Notes under the pieces: generated by a model | What the model saw: the letters and a program-made list of their open reading frames with translations, nothing else | The model's database searches: none | Told to the model about the DNA's origin: nothing | Program-made: the position numbers and the translations under genes | Shown here: in pieces, positions 9,428 through 18,404 of the stretch | How positions within the stretch are numbered: the stretch's first letter is position 1 | Layout: every line of letters begins with the position of its first letter | Source of the DNA: Dyella silvae | GTDB taxonomy: Bacteria; Pseudomonadota; Gammaproteobacteria; Xanthomonadales; Rhodanobacteraceae | Assembly (NCBI RefSeq): GCF_026421305.1 | Contig: NZ_JAPJBQ010000003.1 | Span: 186,001 to 250,000 of the forward strand | DNA length: 64,000 bases | Reading direction: 5' to 3'

Positions 9428-10774
9428 TCACGAGGGCAGGAAGCGATGGATGTCGTTGTAGAAAGCCAATCCCATCAACGTAAACAGCAACACCAGGCCG
9501 ACATACTGACCGGCCATCATGGTGCGTTCGCTGACGGGGCTGCCCTTGACCAACTCAATAAGGTAATACAGCAGCCAACCGCCGTCCAAGACGGGGATGG
9601 GCATCAGGTTGAGAATCGCAAGGCTGAGCGAGACCATCGCCAGGAAGCTGAAGAACCAGCCCACACCCATGCTTGCTGAGGCATTGGCCACCTGGGCAAT
9701 GCCAATCACGCCCGAAAGATTTTTCGTCGAAGCCTGGCCGGTAACCATCTTGCCGATCATGTTGAAGGTCGATTCGGCCGTGCTCCAGGTGGTCTGCAGC
9801 GAGGCACCCATGGCCTTCAGCGGGCTGTAGCGGAGGATGGCCGGCTCGCGTTCCATGGCGGTCACGCCGATGATCCAGCCCGTCGACTGGCCTTCCAGCG
9901 ACTCCATGCGCGCCGTGATCGACAGCGGAAGCGTCTGCTGTCCGCGCTGGACCACAATCGCCAGCGTGGGCGATTTGGCGGCGTCAGCGGGCACCAGCTT
10001 TTGGAATTCCTCGTAGCTGGTCACGGGTTGACCGTTGACGCTGACGATGCGGTCGCCGCCCTGCATGCCACCGAGGGAGGCCGGCTTGCCCGGCAACACG
10101 GTGCCCACCGTTGGCGGCATCGGTGCCAGCTTCAGGCCAAGCTTGTCGAGATACTGACCAATGTCTTCGCCGGCCGGCAGCTGATTGAGCGGCAACGTCA
10201 CGGTGCGCTCGGCGCCGTCCGTACCACGCAGCAGCACGGGCAGCGGATCGCGGCCCAGCAGCGCGTTGGCCACGGCGTCCATGGAATCGCTCCACGTCGC
10301 CACGTCGTGGCCATCCACACTGAGAATCCGGTCGCCGGCGCGGATGCCGGCCTCGGCCGCCATACTTTGCGGCGTAGCGCTGATCAACGGCGCGACATCG
10401 GGCTTGCCGATCATAAACATCAGCCAGAACGCGACGATGGTGAAGATCAGATTGAATCCAGGGCCGGCGGCCACGATGGCAATGCGCTGCCAGACCGGTT
10501 TGCCGGTGAACTCCTGGCCAGCCAGCGCGGGATCCACCTCACCCTCGCGGGCATCGAGCATCTTGACGTAGCCGCCCAGCGGGATCATGGCGACCTGATA
10601 CTCGGTGCCGTCCTTGCCGATGCGTTTCCAGATGGCCTTACCGAAGCCCACGGAGAAGCGCAGCACCTTGACGCCGCAGCGTCGTGCTACCCAGTAGTGC
10701 CCGAATTCGTGAAAGGTCACCAGCACGCCAAGCGTGACAAGTAACCAAAACACTGAGCCAAATACACTATTCAT
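9428..10774 (-). CDS. rseP: site-2 intramembrane zinc protease RseP
   Basis: RseP cuts the transmembrane part of the anti-sigma factor RseA and clears signal-peptide remnants. It has 448 residues (E. coli 450). The first TM helix carries the metalloprotease motif HEFGH (residues 22-26). Two central PDZ domains follow, with GIRAGDRILSVDGHDV and GMQGGDRIVSVNGQPV. The C-terminal catalytic Asp motif is LNLMPIPVLDGG, then a last TM pair. ATG 10774 gives the family start MNSVFGSVFW; the frame is open to 10855 but that extension would run into dxr. Confidence 0.97.
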   Translation of the reverse strand: MNSVFGSVFWLLVTLGVLVTFHEFGHYWVARRCGVKVLRFSVGFGKAIWKRIGKDGTEYQVAMIPLGGYVKMLDAREGEVDPALAGQEFTGKPVWQRIAIVAAGPGFNLIFTIVAFWLMFMIGKPDVAPLISATPQSMAAEAGIRAGDRILSVDGHDVATWSDSMDAVANALLGRDPLPVLLRGTDGAERTVTLPLNQLPAGEDIGQYLDKLGLKLAPMPPTVGTVLPGKPASLGGMQGGDRIVSVNGQPVTSYEEFQKLVPADAAKSPTLAIVVQRGQQTLPLSITARMESLEGQSTGWIIGVTAMEREPAILRYSPLKAMGASLQTTWSTAESTFNMIGKMVTGQASTKNLSGVIGIAQVANASASMGVGWFFSFLAMVSLSLAILNLMPIPVLDGGWLLYYLIELVKGSPVSERTMMAGQYVGLVLLFTLMGLAFYNDIHRFLPS

Positions 10775-10796
10775 CGGTAAGAGCTTATCAGGCTTG

Positions 10797-11987
10797 TCAG
10801 CAAGCGTTGCGAAGGATGCGGCGGGCGGCGTCGCGGGCCGACCGGTCACGTTCATTCAGGGTCGGAACATCGACCACAGCTTGAGACGGCAGTTCCGTAA
10901 GCACGCTCTCCACGAGATCGGCGATGCCGAGAAACGGCAGTCCGCCGGCAAGAAAAGCCTCTACCGCCACTTCGTTTGCGGCATTGAGAATCGCGGGCGC
11001 GTCGCCACCGGCGCGCAGCGCCTGGAAAGCCAGCGCGAGGCAGCGGAAGGTGGCCAGATCAGGCTGCTGGAACGCCAGCGGCGCCGATGCGGCGAGATCG
11101 AGTGGCGTCACGCCGGCTTCGATGCGCGCAGGCCATGCCAGCGCGTGCGCGATGGCGGTGCGCATGTCCGGATTGCCCAGCTGCGCCAGTACCGACCCGT
11201 CGACGTACTCGACCAGCGAATGCACCAGGCTCTGCGGGTGTACCAGTACGTCAATGATGTCCGGCGAGGCGCCAAACAGGTGATGCGCTTCAATCACCTC
11301 CAGGCCCTTGTTCATCAGCGTGGCTGAATCGACCGAGATCTTGCGGCCCATCACCCAATTGGGGTGCTTGCATGCCTGTTCCGGCGTGACGCCCGCCAAA
11401 TCGGCACGACTGCGGCCGCGGAAGGGGCCGCCGGAAGCGGTGAGGATCAACCGGCGTACGCCGCTGGCACCCAGATTAGGGCGGCCGCCCGGCAAGCACT
11501 GGAAGATGGCGTTGTGCTCCGAGTCGACCGGAATCAGTTCGCCGCCACCGGTTGCCAGCGCTTCCAGGAGCAGCGGGCCGGCCATCACGATGGATTCTTT
11601 GTTGGCCAGCAGCAGGCGCTTGCCCGTGCGTGCCGCGGCAAGCGTGGAGTCGAGTCCGGCGGCGCCCACAATGGCGGCCACGACGGTATCGCACAGCGTG
11701 CCGGAGACAGCGGTGGTGATGGCATCGTGGCCGCTGGCAATGTCGCAGCGCACGCCAGCGCTGGCGAGGCGACGGGCGAGTTCGCTTTCCAATGCGGGAT
11801 CGGCAATCACCGCGAGGTCGGGCCGGTGCCGCACGCACAGCTCGGCCAACGCGGCGACGTTGCTGTGTGCGGTAAGCACACTGGCGCGGAAGCGCTCTGG
11901 GTGGCGCGCGATCACATCAAGCGTGTTACCGCCGATGGAACCGGTGGCGCCCAGTACAGCGACGTTGCGAATTTCCGTAGCGCTCAT
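10797..11987 (-). CDS. dxr: 1-deoxy-D-xylulose-5-phosphate reductoisomerase
   Basis: Dxr (IspC) is the NADPH-dependent second enzyme of the MEP isoprenoid pathway, feeding the undecaprenyl synthase encoded two genes upstream. It has 396 residues (E. coli 398). The NADPH-binding [15 protein letters not shown] is near the N-terminus. The metal/substrate motifs [13 protein letters not shown] and [18 protein letters not shown] are intact. Its ATG overlaps the cdsA stop (ATGA), and rseP follows after 22 bp. Confidence 0.97.
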   Translation of the reverse strand: MSATEIRNVAVLGATGSIGGNTLDVIARHPERFRASVLTAHSNVAALAELCVRHRPDLAVIADPALESELARRLASAGVRCDIASGHDAITTAVSGTLCDTVVAAIVGAAGLDSTLAAARTGKRLLLANKESIVMAGPLLLEALATGGGELIPVDSEHNAIFQCLPGGRPNLGASGVRRLILTASGGPFRGRSRADLAGVTPEQACKHPNWVMGRKISVDSATLMNKGLEVIEAHHLFGASPDIIDVLVHPQSLVHSLVEYVDGSVLAQLGNPDMRTAIAHALAWPARIEAGVTPLDLAASAPLAFQQPDLATFRCLALAFQALRAGGDAPAILNAANEVAVEAFLAGGLPFLGIADLVESVLTELPSQAVVDVPTLNERDRSARDAARRILRNAC

Positions 11988-12802
11988 AGACCCAGCAGCA
12001 TTTTGCCGGCGACAAACACGGGCAGGGCGGCGAATACGCTGTCGAGGCGATCAAGCATGCCGCCGTGTCCAGGAAACAGGTTGCCGGAATCCTTCACGGC
12101 AGCGTGGCGCTTCATCAGGCTTTCCAGCAGATCGCCCACCACAGAGGCGATCACCGTTACCAGCGATACCACCAGTAGTCCAGCCAGTTTGCCACCGGAG
12201 ACGCCGAGCAGCACGCCGCCGACATAGGTGACAAGGGCGCCGGCCACCAGCGCACCATAGACGCCGGCCCAGGTCTTGCCCGGGCTGATGGTCGGAGCGA
12301 GTTTGCGGCGGCCAAACAGGCGTCCGCTGAAATAGGCGCCGATATCCGCGGCCCAGACGACAAACAGGGCCAGCAGGGTCCACCACTGGCCGTGCTCGCC
12401 CGCGCCATGCAGGGCAACCACTGCCACCCAGGCCGGAACGATCACCAGCAGGCCCGCGCCCAGCTTCAACAGACAATTCTCACGCGTGGGGGCGGCGCCG
12501 AACGCGAAGTGCCGTAGCCACTGGCCCACGACGATCCACCAGGCCACGCCGATGCCGATCAGCAGCGGCCACCAAACCGTATCGCGCGCCAGCCAGCACA
12601 GCACAAACAGCGCGGCAGTGAAGGTGAGCAGCGCACCGCGGGGCAGCGTCTCTTTCAGGCCCGAAAGCCGCGTCCATTCCCACATGGCGGCCAGAAATGC
12701 GATGGCGACGATGGGTGCAAACAGCCAGTTCGGCGTCAGCAGGATCAACCCGATCACCAACGGAGCGAGTAGCAGAGCGGTGAGGGTGCGCTGGAGCAGC
12801 AT
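11984..12802 (-). CDS. cdsA: phosphatidate cytidylyltransferase
   Basis: CdsA is an integral membrane enzyme that converts phosphatidic acid and CTP to CDP-diacylglycerol for phospholipid synthesis. It has 272 residues and about eight TM helices (E. coli 285). The C-terminal signature is complete: [20 protein letters not shown] followed by GMLDRLDS. A cytoplasmic loop has [20 protein letters not shown]. It starts 11 bp after uppS and overlaps dxr by 4 bp. Confidence 0.97.
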   Translation of the reverse strand: MLLQRTLTALLLAPLVIGLILLTPNWLFAPIVAIAFLAAMWEWTRLSGLKETLPRGALLTFTAALFVLCWLARDTVWWPLLIGIGVAWWIVVGQWLRHFAFGAAPTRENCLLKLGAGLLVIVPAWVAVVALHGAGEHGQWWTLLALFVVWAADIGAYFSGRLFGRRKLAPTISPGKTWAGVYGALVAGALVTYVGGVLLGVSGGKLAGLLVVSLVTVIASVVGDLLESLMKRHAAVKDSGNLFPGHGGMLDRLDSVFAALPVFVAGKMLLGL

Positions 12803-12813
12803 GCGGGTCCTTG

Positions 12814-13554
12814 TTACGCCTTGTGGGCAACCTGTTCGCCGGTCTTGCCAAAGCGGCGTTCACGGCGTGCGTAGTCTTCGATGGCGCTCTTCAGGCTGGC
12901 CTCATCGAAGTCGGGCCACAGGGTATCGGTAAAATGCAGTTCCGCGTAGGCAAGCTGCCACAAAAGAAAGTTGCTGACGCGACATTCGCCGCCGGTGCGG
13001 ATGAAAAGATCCAGCGGGGGCAGGTCGGCCAGGCACATCCAGTGGCCCAGCAGCTTCTCGTCGATTTCTTCGGCACGCAGCTCGCCGCGAGCAACTGCTT
13101 CGGCCGCCTTGCGGGCCGCCTGCACGATATCCCAGCGGCCGCCGTAGCTCACGGCAATGTTCAGATGCAACGCGTCATTGCCTGCGGTGCGCGTCATGGC
13201 AGCCATCATGCGCTGACGCAGGCCTGCATCGAATGCGCTCAGATCACCCATGAAACGAATGCGCACACCGTTGCCGTGCAGTTCGTCCACTTCCTTGTCC
13301 AGGGCGCGTACGAACAACTCCATCAGTGCGCCGACCTCGTCCTGCGGACGCTGCCAGTTCTCGCTGGAGAATGCGAACAAGGTGAGTACTTTGACGTCCT
13401 GGCGCAGGCAGCCCTCGACCACATTGCGCACAGCCTTGCGGCCTGCGTTGTGACCGAAGGTGCGTGGCCTGTGACGGAGTTTCGCCCAGCGGCCGTTGCC
13501 ATCCATCACGATGGCAATGTGGCGCGGAATCCGCGCGGTAGCGGCGCTGGTCAT
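12814..13554 (-). CDS. uppS: (2E,6E)-FPP-specific undecaprenyl diphosphate synthase
   Basis: UppS is a cis-prenyltransferase that makes the C55 lipid carrier for peptidoglycan and O-antigen. It has 246 residues (E. coli 253). The catalytic Asp18 is in AIVMDGNGRWAK, followed by GHNAGRKAVRNVVE. The C-terminal signature DLFIRTGGECRVSNFLLWQL with ELHFTDTLWPDF is complete. It sits between frr (19 bp) and cdsA (11 bp) in the conserved frr-uppS-cdsA-dxr order. Confidence 0.97.
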   Translation of the reverse strand: MTSAATARIPRHIAIVMDGNGRWAKLRHRPRTFGHNAGRKAVRNVVEGCLRQDVKVLTLFAFSSENWQRPQDEVGALMELFVRALDKEVDELHGNGVRIRFMGDLSAFDAGLRQRMMAAMTRTAGNDALHLNIAVSYGGRWDIVQAARKAAEAVARGELRAEEIDEKLLGHWMCLADLPPLDLFIRTGGECRVSNFLLWQLAYAELHFTDTLWPDFDEASLKSAIEDYARRERRFGKTGEQVAHKA

Positions 13555-13573
13555 GTGCGGAGACTGACGGCGC

Positions 13574-14131
13574 TCAGAGCGCCATCAGCTCCTCTTCCTT
13601 GGTCTTGACGACACCGTCGACGTCCTTGACGAAACGATCGGTGAGCTTCTGGATCTCATCTTCGGCACGACGTTCGTCGTCTTCCGTGATCAGCTTTTCC
13701 TTGAGCAGATCCTTGACCTGCTGCATGGCGTCGCGACGCACGTTGCGGATGGCGATCTTGGCTTCTTCGCCTTCATGCGCCACGTGCTTGGCCAGCTCGC
13801 GGCGACGCTCCTCGGTGAGCGGCGGCATGTTGAGGCGGATGGTGGTGCCGGCCGTGTTCGGCGTGATGCCGATGTCCGACGCCATGATGGCCTTCTCGAT
13901 CGGCGCGACGAGCGTCTTCTCGAACGGGGTGATGATGATCGAGCGGGAGTCGCCCAATGCCACCGTGGCCACCTGATTCAGCGGCATGTCCGAGCCGTAA
14001 TACGGCACCTTGATGCCATCGACCAGGGCGGTGCTGGCGCGGCCAGTGCGCAGGCGGACCAGGCTGTGCTTGAGCGAGTCGATGCTCTTGCCCATGCGGG
14101 TCTGGGCATCGTTCTTGATGTCGTTGAGCAT
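13574..14131 (-). CDS. frr: ribosome recycling factor
   Basis: RRF splits the post-termination ribosome together with EF-G. It has 185 residues, the same as E. coli. Family landmarks are LKHSLVRLRTGRAS near the N-terminus, VPYYGSDMPLNQVA, and INMPPLTEERR-type sequence (here LNMPPLTEERRRELAK). It is separated from pyrH by a 214-bp region that carries an inverted-repeat element, so the two may not be tightly coupled. Confidence 0.97.
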   Translation of the reverse strand: MLNDIKNDAQTRMGKSIDSLKHSLVRLRTGRASTALVDGIKVPYYGSDMPLNQVATVALGDSRSIIITPFEKTLVAPIEKAIMASDIGITPNTAGTTIRLNMPPLTEERRRELAKHVAHEGEEAKIAIRNVRRDAMQQVKDLLKEKLITEDDERRAEDEIQKLTDRFVKDVDGVVKTKEEELMAL

Positions 14132-14197
14132 GGGTACAACCCCTTGAGCCGTGCAAGCCGCCGAGTATAGCAGGGGGCTGTGGGGCGTTGTTTATCT

Positions 14198-14333
14198 TCC
14201 TCTCCCCGGCGGGGAGAGGATCGAGGTGAGGGACGGGTGCTCGCGAACGTGTTTCATCGAAGCTCGCTTCGATGTTGCATGACGGCAAGATGGGCCCCTC
14301 ACCCTAACCCTCTCCCCGGAAGGGGAGAGGGGA
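14198..14333. repeat. interspersed inverted-repeat element between pyrH and frr
   Basis: Two arms (14198-14232 and 14296-14333) are inverted copies of one unit built around CTCTCCCC...GGGGAGAG plus GGTGAGGG. The spacer contains a perfect hairpin, CATCGAAG-CTCG-CTTCGATG. The left arm continues into GGGTGCTCGCGA, which is also found in the related unit at 29257-29308. This looks like a REP/BIME-type dispersed repeat. It could act as a stabilising structure in the pyrH-frr transcript. Confidence 0.75.
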
Positions 14334-14345
14334 TCAGAGGCTCAG

Positions 14346-15065
14346 TTATTCCGACACGATCGTACCGATAGCCTCGCCGCGCATGATGCGCATGAGGTTG
14401 CCCGGCACGGTCATGTCGTAGATGCGCATCGGCATGCCGTGGTCGCGGCACAGGGCGATGGCAGCGGTGTCCATCACGGCCAGCTTGCGCTCGATCACCT
14501 GGTCGTAGGTGAGGTGGTCATAACGCGTGGCGTCGGGGTGGCGGGCGGGGTCGGCGGTGTACACGCCATCGACCTTGGTGGCCTTCAGCAGCAGGTCGGC
14601 GCCCAGTTCCACCGCGCGCAGCGCAGCGGCGGAGTCGGTGGTGAAGAAGGGGTTGCCGGTGCCGGCGGCGAACAGCGCGATGCGGCCCTTTTCGATATGG
14701 CGAATGGCGCGGCGGCGGATGAAGTCTTCGGCCACGTCGTGGATCTGGATGGCGCTCATCACGCGAGCGAAGCCGCCGCGGCGCTCGATGGCATCCTGCA
14801 TGGCCAGCGCATTCATGACGGTGGCGAGCATGCCCATGTGGTCGCCGGTGACGCGGTCCATGCCAGCGGCAGCGAGGCCCGCGCCGCGGAAGATATTGCC
14901 GCCGCCGATGACGACGCCGATCTGCACGCCGGCTTTCTGTACTTCGATGATTTCGTCGGCCAGGCGGCCGATGACCTTCGGGTCGATGCCGTAATCGGCT
15001 TCGCCCATGAGGGCTTCACCGGAGAGCTTGAGCAGGATACGACGGTAATTAAGCGGTGCGCTCAT
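14346..15065 (-). CDS. pyrH: UMP kinase
   Basis: PyrH is the hexameric bacterial UMP kinase of the amino acid kinase fold. It has 239 residues (E. coli 241). [12 protein letters not shown] binds phosphate, [11 protein letters not shown] follows, and [17 protein letters not shown] and [19 protein letters not shown] are the UMP and allosteric/catalytic segments. ATG 15065 has GGAGACCC upstream and is preferred over the longer frame from 15101. It lies downstream of the tsf terminator, so it needs its own promoter in 15066-15250. Confidence 0.97.
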   Translation of the reverse strand: MSAPLNYRRILLKLSGEALMGEADYGIDPKVIGRLADEIIEVQKAGVQIGVVIGGGNIFRGAGLAAAGMDRVTGDHMGMLATVMNALAMQDAIERRGGFARVMSAIQIHDVAEDFIRRRAIRHIEKGRIALFAAGTGNPFFTTDSAAALRAVELGADLLLKATKVDGVYTADPARHPDATRYDHLTYDQVIERKLAVMDTAAIALCRDHGMPMRIYDMTVPGNLMRIMRGEAIGTIVSE

Positions 15066-15250
15066 AGGGTCTCCGGATTGTGTGGGGCAAAACTGGCGCA
15101 TTGTAACGGCAGTGACGCGAACGGGTAAGCGTTTTGTGCTGCCGCGATAGGGGAAAACTCCGTCCGGCCGCGGGCTTGGCGCTGGGGAGGGCGCGCAGCG
15201 TGGCTGCTCGTACCGGGAAGATACGGGCGGGCACGGAGAGGGCTTTCATA

Positions 15251-15290
15251 AAAACAAAAAAGCCGCGGTTTCCCGCGGCTTTTTTGCGAC
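15251..15290 (-). terminator. intrinsic terminator after tsf
   Basis: An 8-bp stem AGCCGCGG / CCGCGGCT (15261-15268 with 15273-15280) with a TTTC loop. It is flanked by an A-rich stretch on one side and TTTTTT on the other, so it can work in both directions. It ends the rpsB-tsf transcript 20 bp after the tsf stop. Confidence 0.9.
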
Positions 15291-15310
15291 CCGAAGGTGG
15301 GTGGAGGGGT

Positions 15311-16189
15311 TTAGCCCTGCATCGCCTTGGCCACTTCGGCCAGGTAGTCTTCCTGCACCTTCTCGATGCCTTCGCCCACGGCCAGGCGGACCACGGCCAC
15401 GACGTCAGCGCCTTCCTTCTTCAGCGCGTCGCCGACGGTGACGTTGGTGTCCAGCACGTACGGCTGGCCAACCAGGGTCACTTCCGAGACGATCTTGTTG
15501 ATCTTGCCGGAGATGATCTTTTCCAGGATGTCAGCCGGCTTGGCCTTGTCCTTTTCGGTCATCTGGCTCAGCGCGATTTCCTTTTCCTTCGCGACGAACT
15601 CAGCCGGGACGTGTTCCGGCTTGATGTGCGGCGGGTTCATGGCAGCCACGTGCATGGCGATGCCCTTGGCCAGCTCTTCCGAGCCGCCCTTGAGTGCCAC
15701 GATCACGCCGATCTTGCCGCCGTGCGAGTAGGTGGCCAGCGGGCCATCATTGGCGACGTGGGCAACGCGGCGCACTTCGATCTTCTCGCCGATGGTGGCG
15801 GTCTGGGCCTTGGCGGCGGACTCGACGTTGTCGGCGCCCGGGAAGGCAGCGGCCTTGGCGGCGTCGATGTCGGTCGCGCCGGAAGCCAGCACAGCCTCAG
15901 CGATTTCGTTGGTGAACTGGATGAAGTTCGGCGCCTTGGCGACGAAGTCGGTCTCGCTGTTCACTTCGACCAGCACGGCCTTGCCGTTGGCCTGGGCGGT
16001 GGCGATGCGGCCTTCGGCGGCCACGCGGTCGGCCTTCTTGTCGGCCTTGGCCAGGCCGGTCTTGCGCAGGTATTCCACAGCGGCTTCGATGTCGCCGTTG
16101 TTCTCGACCAGCGCCTTCTTGCAATCCATCATGCCGGCGCCGGAGCGCTCGCGCAGTTCGCTAACCAGTTTTGCGGTAATGGCGGTCAT
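15311..16189 (-). CDS. tsf: translation elongation factor Ts
   Basis: EF-Ts is the guanine-nucleotide exchange factor for EF-Tu. It has 292 residues (E. coli 283). The N-terminal UBA-like module starts [20 protein letters not shown] and continues [19 protein letters not shown]. The EF-Tu-contacting SETDFVAK is present, and the coiled-coil region follows. It is cotranscribed with rpsB, 58 bp upstream, and followed by a strong terminator. Confidence 0.98.
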   Translation of the reverse strand: MTAITAKLVSELRERSGAGMMDCKKALVENNGDIEAAVEYLRKTGLAKADKKADRVAAEGRIATAQANGKAVLVEVNSETDFVAKAPNFIQFTNEIAEAVLASGATDIDAAKAAAFPGADNVESAAKAQTATIGEKIEVRRVAHVANDGPLATYSHGGKIGVIVALKGGSEELAKGIAMHVAAMNPPHIKPEHVPAEFVAKEKEIALSQMTEKDKAKPADILEKIISGKINKIVSEVTLVGQPYVLDTNVTVGDALKKEGADVVAVVRLAVGEGIEKVQEDYLAEVAKAMQG

Positions 16190-16247
16190 CTGGGTTCCTC
16201 AAAAGCTTTGATGCGCCCCGACCCTTGCGGGCCGGGGCAGGTAAGGC

Positions 16248-17138
<891 letters not shown>

Positions 17139-17485
17139 GGGTAAAACTCCAAATTGTTGGGCCGGCTAGGCCCGGGGGTTGGGACCTCCACGCATCCCCG
17201 GCTTCGACCCCGGCAGCTCGTTTCATGTGGTGAGCTGACCGAAGCACCCCGAAGGCGGTGCCGACGCGTGTGTGGCGTTTAGTTGTCCAATCAAGGACTT
17301 GTGGGGTTTGTACCGCAACGCGGTTACAATCTTCCCCGCTTTGCGACGACCGAACAGATCCATGGAAACGGATAGGTCGGGTCAGCAAAACTTCGAAATT
17401 GTAGCCGGTTGGCCGGCAGCGCGGCAAGTTGCATGGGTTTCGCTACGTTGAAGCCCGGTGTGTTTGCCGCCATATGAGCGGAACT
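17139..17485. promoter_or_regulatory. divergent rpsB/map control region with a probable structured rpsB leader
   Basis: This 347-bp gap holds the promoters of both genes. On the minus strand the 200 bases before rpsB contain several GC-rich inverted repeats, for example GCACCGCCTTCGGGGTGC and GGGCCTAGCCGGCCC. This agrees with the known autoregulation of rpsB-tsf by S2 through its leader. I cannot match it base by base to a described leader family. TACAAT at 17325-17330 is a candidate -10 for map, but no good -35 is at the right distance. Confidence 0.4.
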
Positions 17486-18253
17486 ATGGCAGTTACTCTG
17501 AAAACTCCCGAAGACATCCAGGCCATGCGCGAGGCCGGCAAGCTGGCCGCTGAAGTGCTGGCCATGCTGAAAGAGCACGTGAAGCCCGGTGTGACCACCG
17601 AGGATCTGGACCGGCTTGCCTACGAGCACATCGTCAATGTGCAGAAGGCCATTCCGGCCAACGTGGGCTACAACGGGTTCCCCAAGACGTTATGCACCTC
17701 GGTGAACCACGTGATCTGCCATGGCATCCCCAGCCCGGCCAAGGCTTTGAAGGATGGCGACATCATCAATCTCGATGTCACCGTCATCAAGAACGGCTGG
17801 CATGGCGACACCAGTCGCATGTATTTCGTGGGTACGCCGTCGGTACTGGCCCGGCGTCTGGTGGATACCACCTATGAGGCCATGATGCGTGGCATCCAGG
17901 CGGTGCGCCCGGGCGCCACGCTGGGCGACATCGGTGCCGCCATCCAGAAGCATGCGGAGGCGGCGGGTTTCTCCGTGGTTCGCGAGTACTGCGGCCATGG
18001 CATCGGCAAGGTCTATCACGACGAGCCGCAAGTGCTGCATTACGGCCGTTCGGGCACCGGCCTGGAGCTGAAGAAGGGCATGACCTTCACGGTCGAGCCC
18101 ATGATCAACGCCGGCAAACCGCATACCAAGCAGCTGCCGGATGGCTGGACGGTGGTCACCAAGGATCATTCGCTGTCGGCACAGTGGGAGCACACCATTG
18201 CTGTTACTGACGACGGCTTCGAGATCCTGACGCCCTGGCCGGACGCGGGCTGA
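17486..18253 (+). CDS. map: methionine aminopeptidase, type I
   Basis: Map removes the initiator Met from nascent proteins using a two-metal site. It has 255 residues (E. coli 264). The N-terminus MAVTLKTPEDIQAMREAGKL matches the family, so ATG 17486 is preferred over 17474 and 17429. Metal ligands are recognisable in INLDVTVIKNGWHGDTSRM (two Asp), EYCGHGIGKVYHDEP (His), TVEPMIN (Glu) and AQWEHTIAVTD (Glu). It is divergent from rpsB and stands about 150 bp before glnD. Confidence 0.97.
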   Translation: MAVTLKTPEDIQAMREAGKLAAEVLAMLKEHVKPGVTTEDLDRLAYEHIVNVQKAIPANVGYNGFPKTLCTSVNHVICHGIPSPAKALKDGDIINLDVTVIKNGWHGDTSRMYFVGTPSVLARRLVDTTYEAMMRGIQAVRPGATLGDIGAAIQKHAEAAGFSVVREYCGHGIGKVYHDEPQVLHYGRSGTGLELKKGMTFTVEPMINAGKPHTKQLPDGWTVVTKDHSLSAQWEHTIAVTDDGFEILTPWPDAG

Positions 18254-18347
18254 TCGCGTCGCGCGTACTTCCGTGAGAGCCCACCCGGTGGGCGACGGGG
18301 TGTCCAGGCTTAACCATCAAGCCGAACGCCCCCGGATGTGGCGGGCA

Positions 18348-18373
18348 TGTCGCGCACAGAGTGCGCTCCCACG
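18348..18373. repeat. REP-like short palindrome
   Basis: TGTCGCGCACAGAGTGCGCT contains the inverted repeat GCGCAC-AGA-GTGCGC (18352-18366). On the minus strand it reads GTGGGAGCGCACTCTGTGCG, the style of repetitive extragenic palindromes common in pseudomonads and xanthomonads. It lies in the 151-bp map-glnD gap. Confidence 0.5.
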
Positions 18374-18404
18374 CCACGGATAGGGCACCGCGGAAGGGCG
18401 TGGC

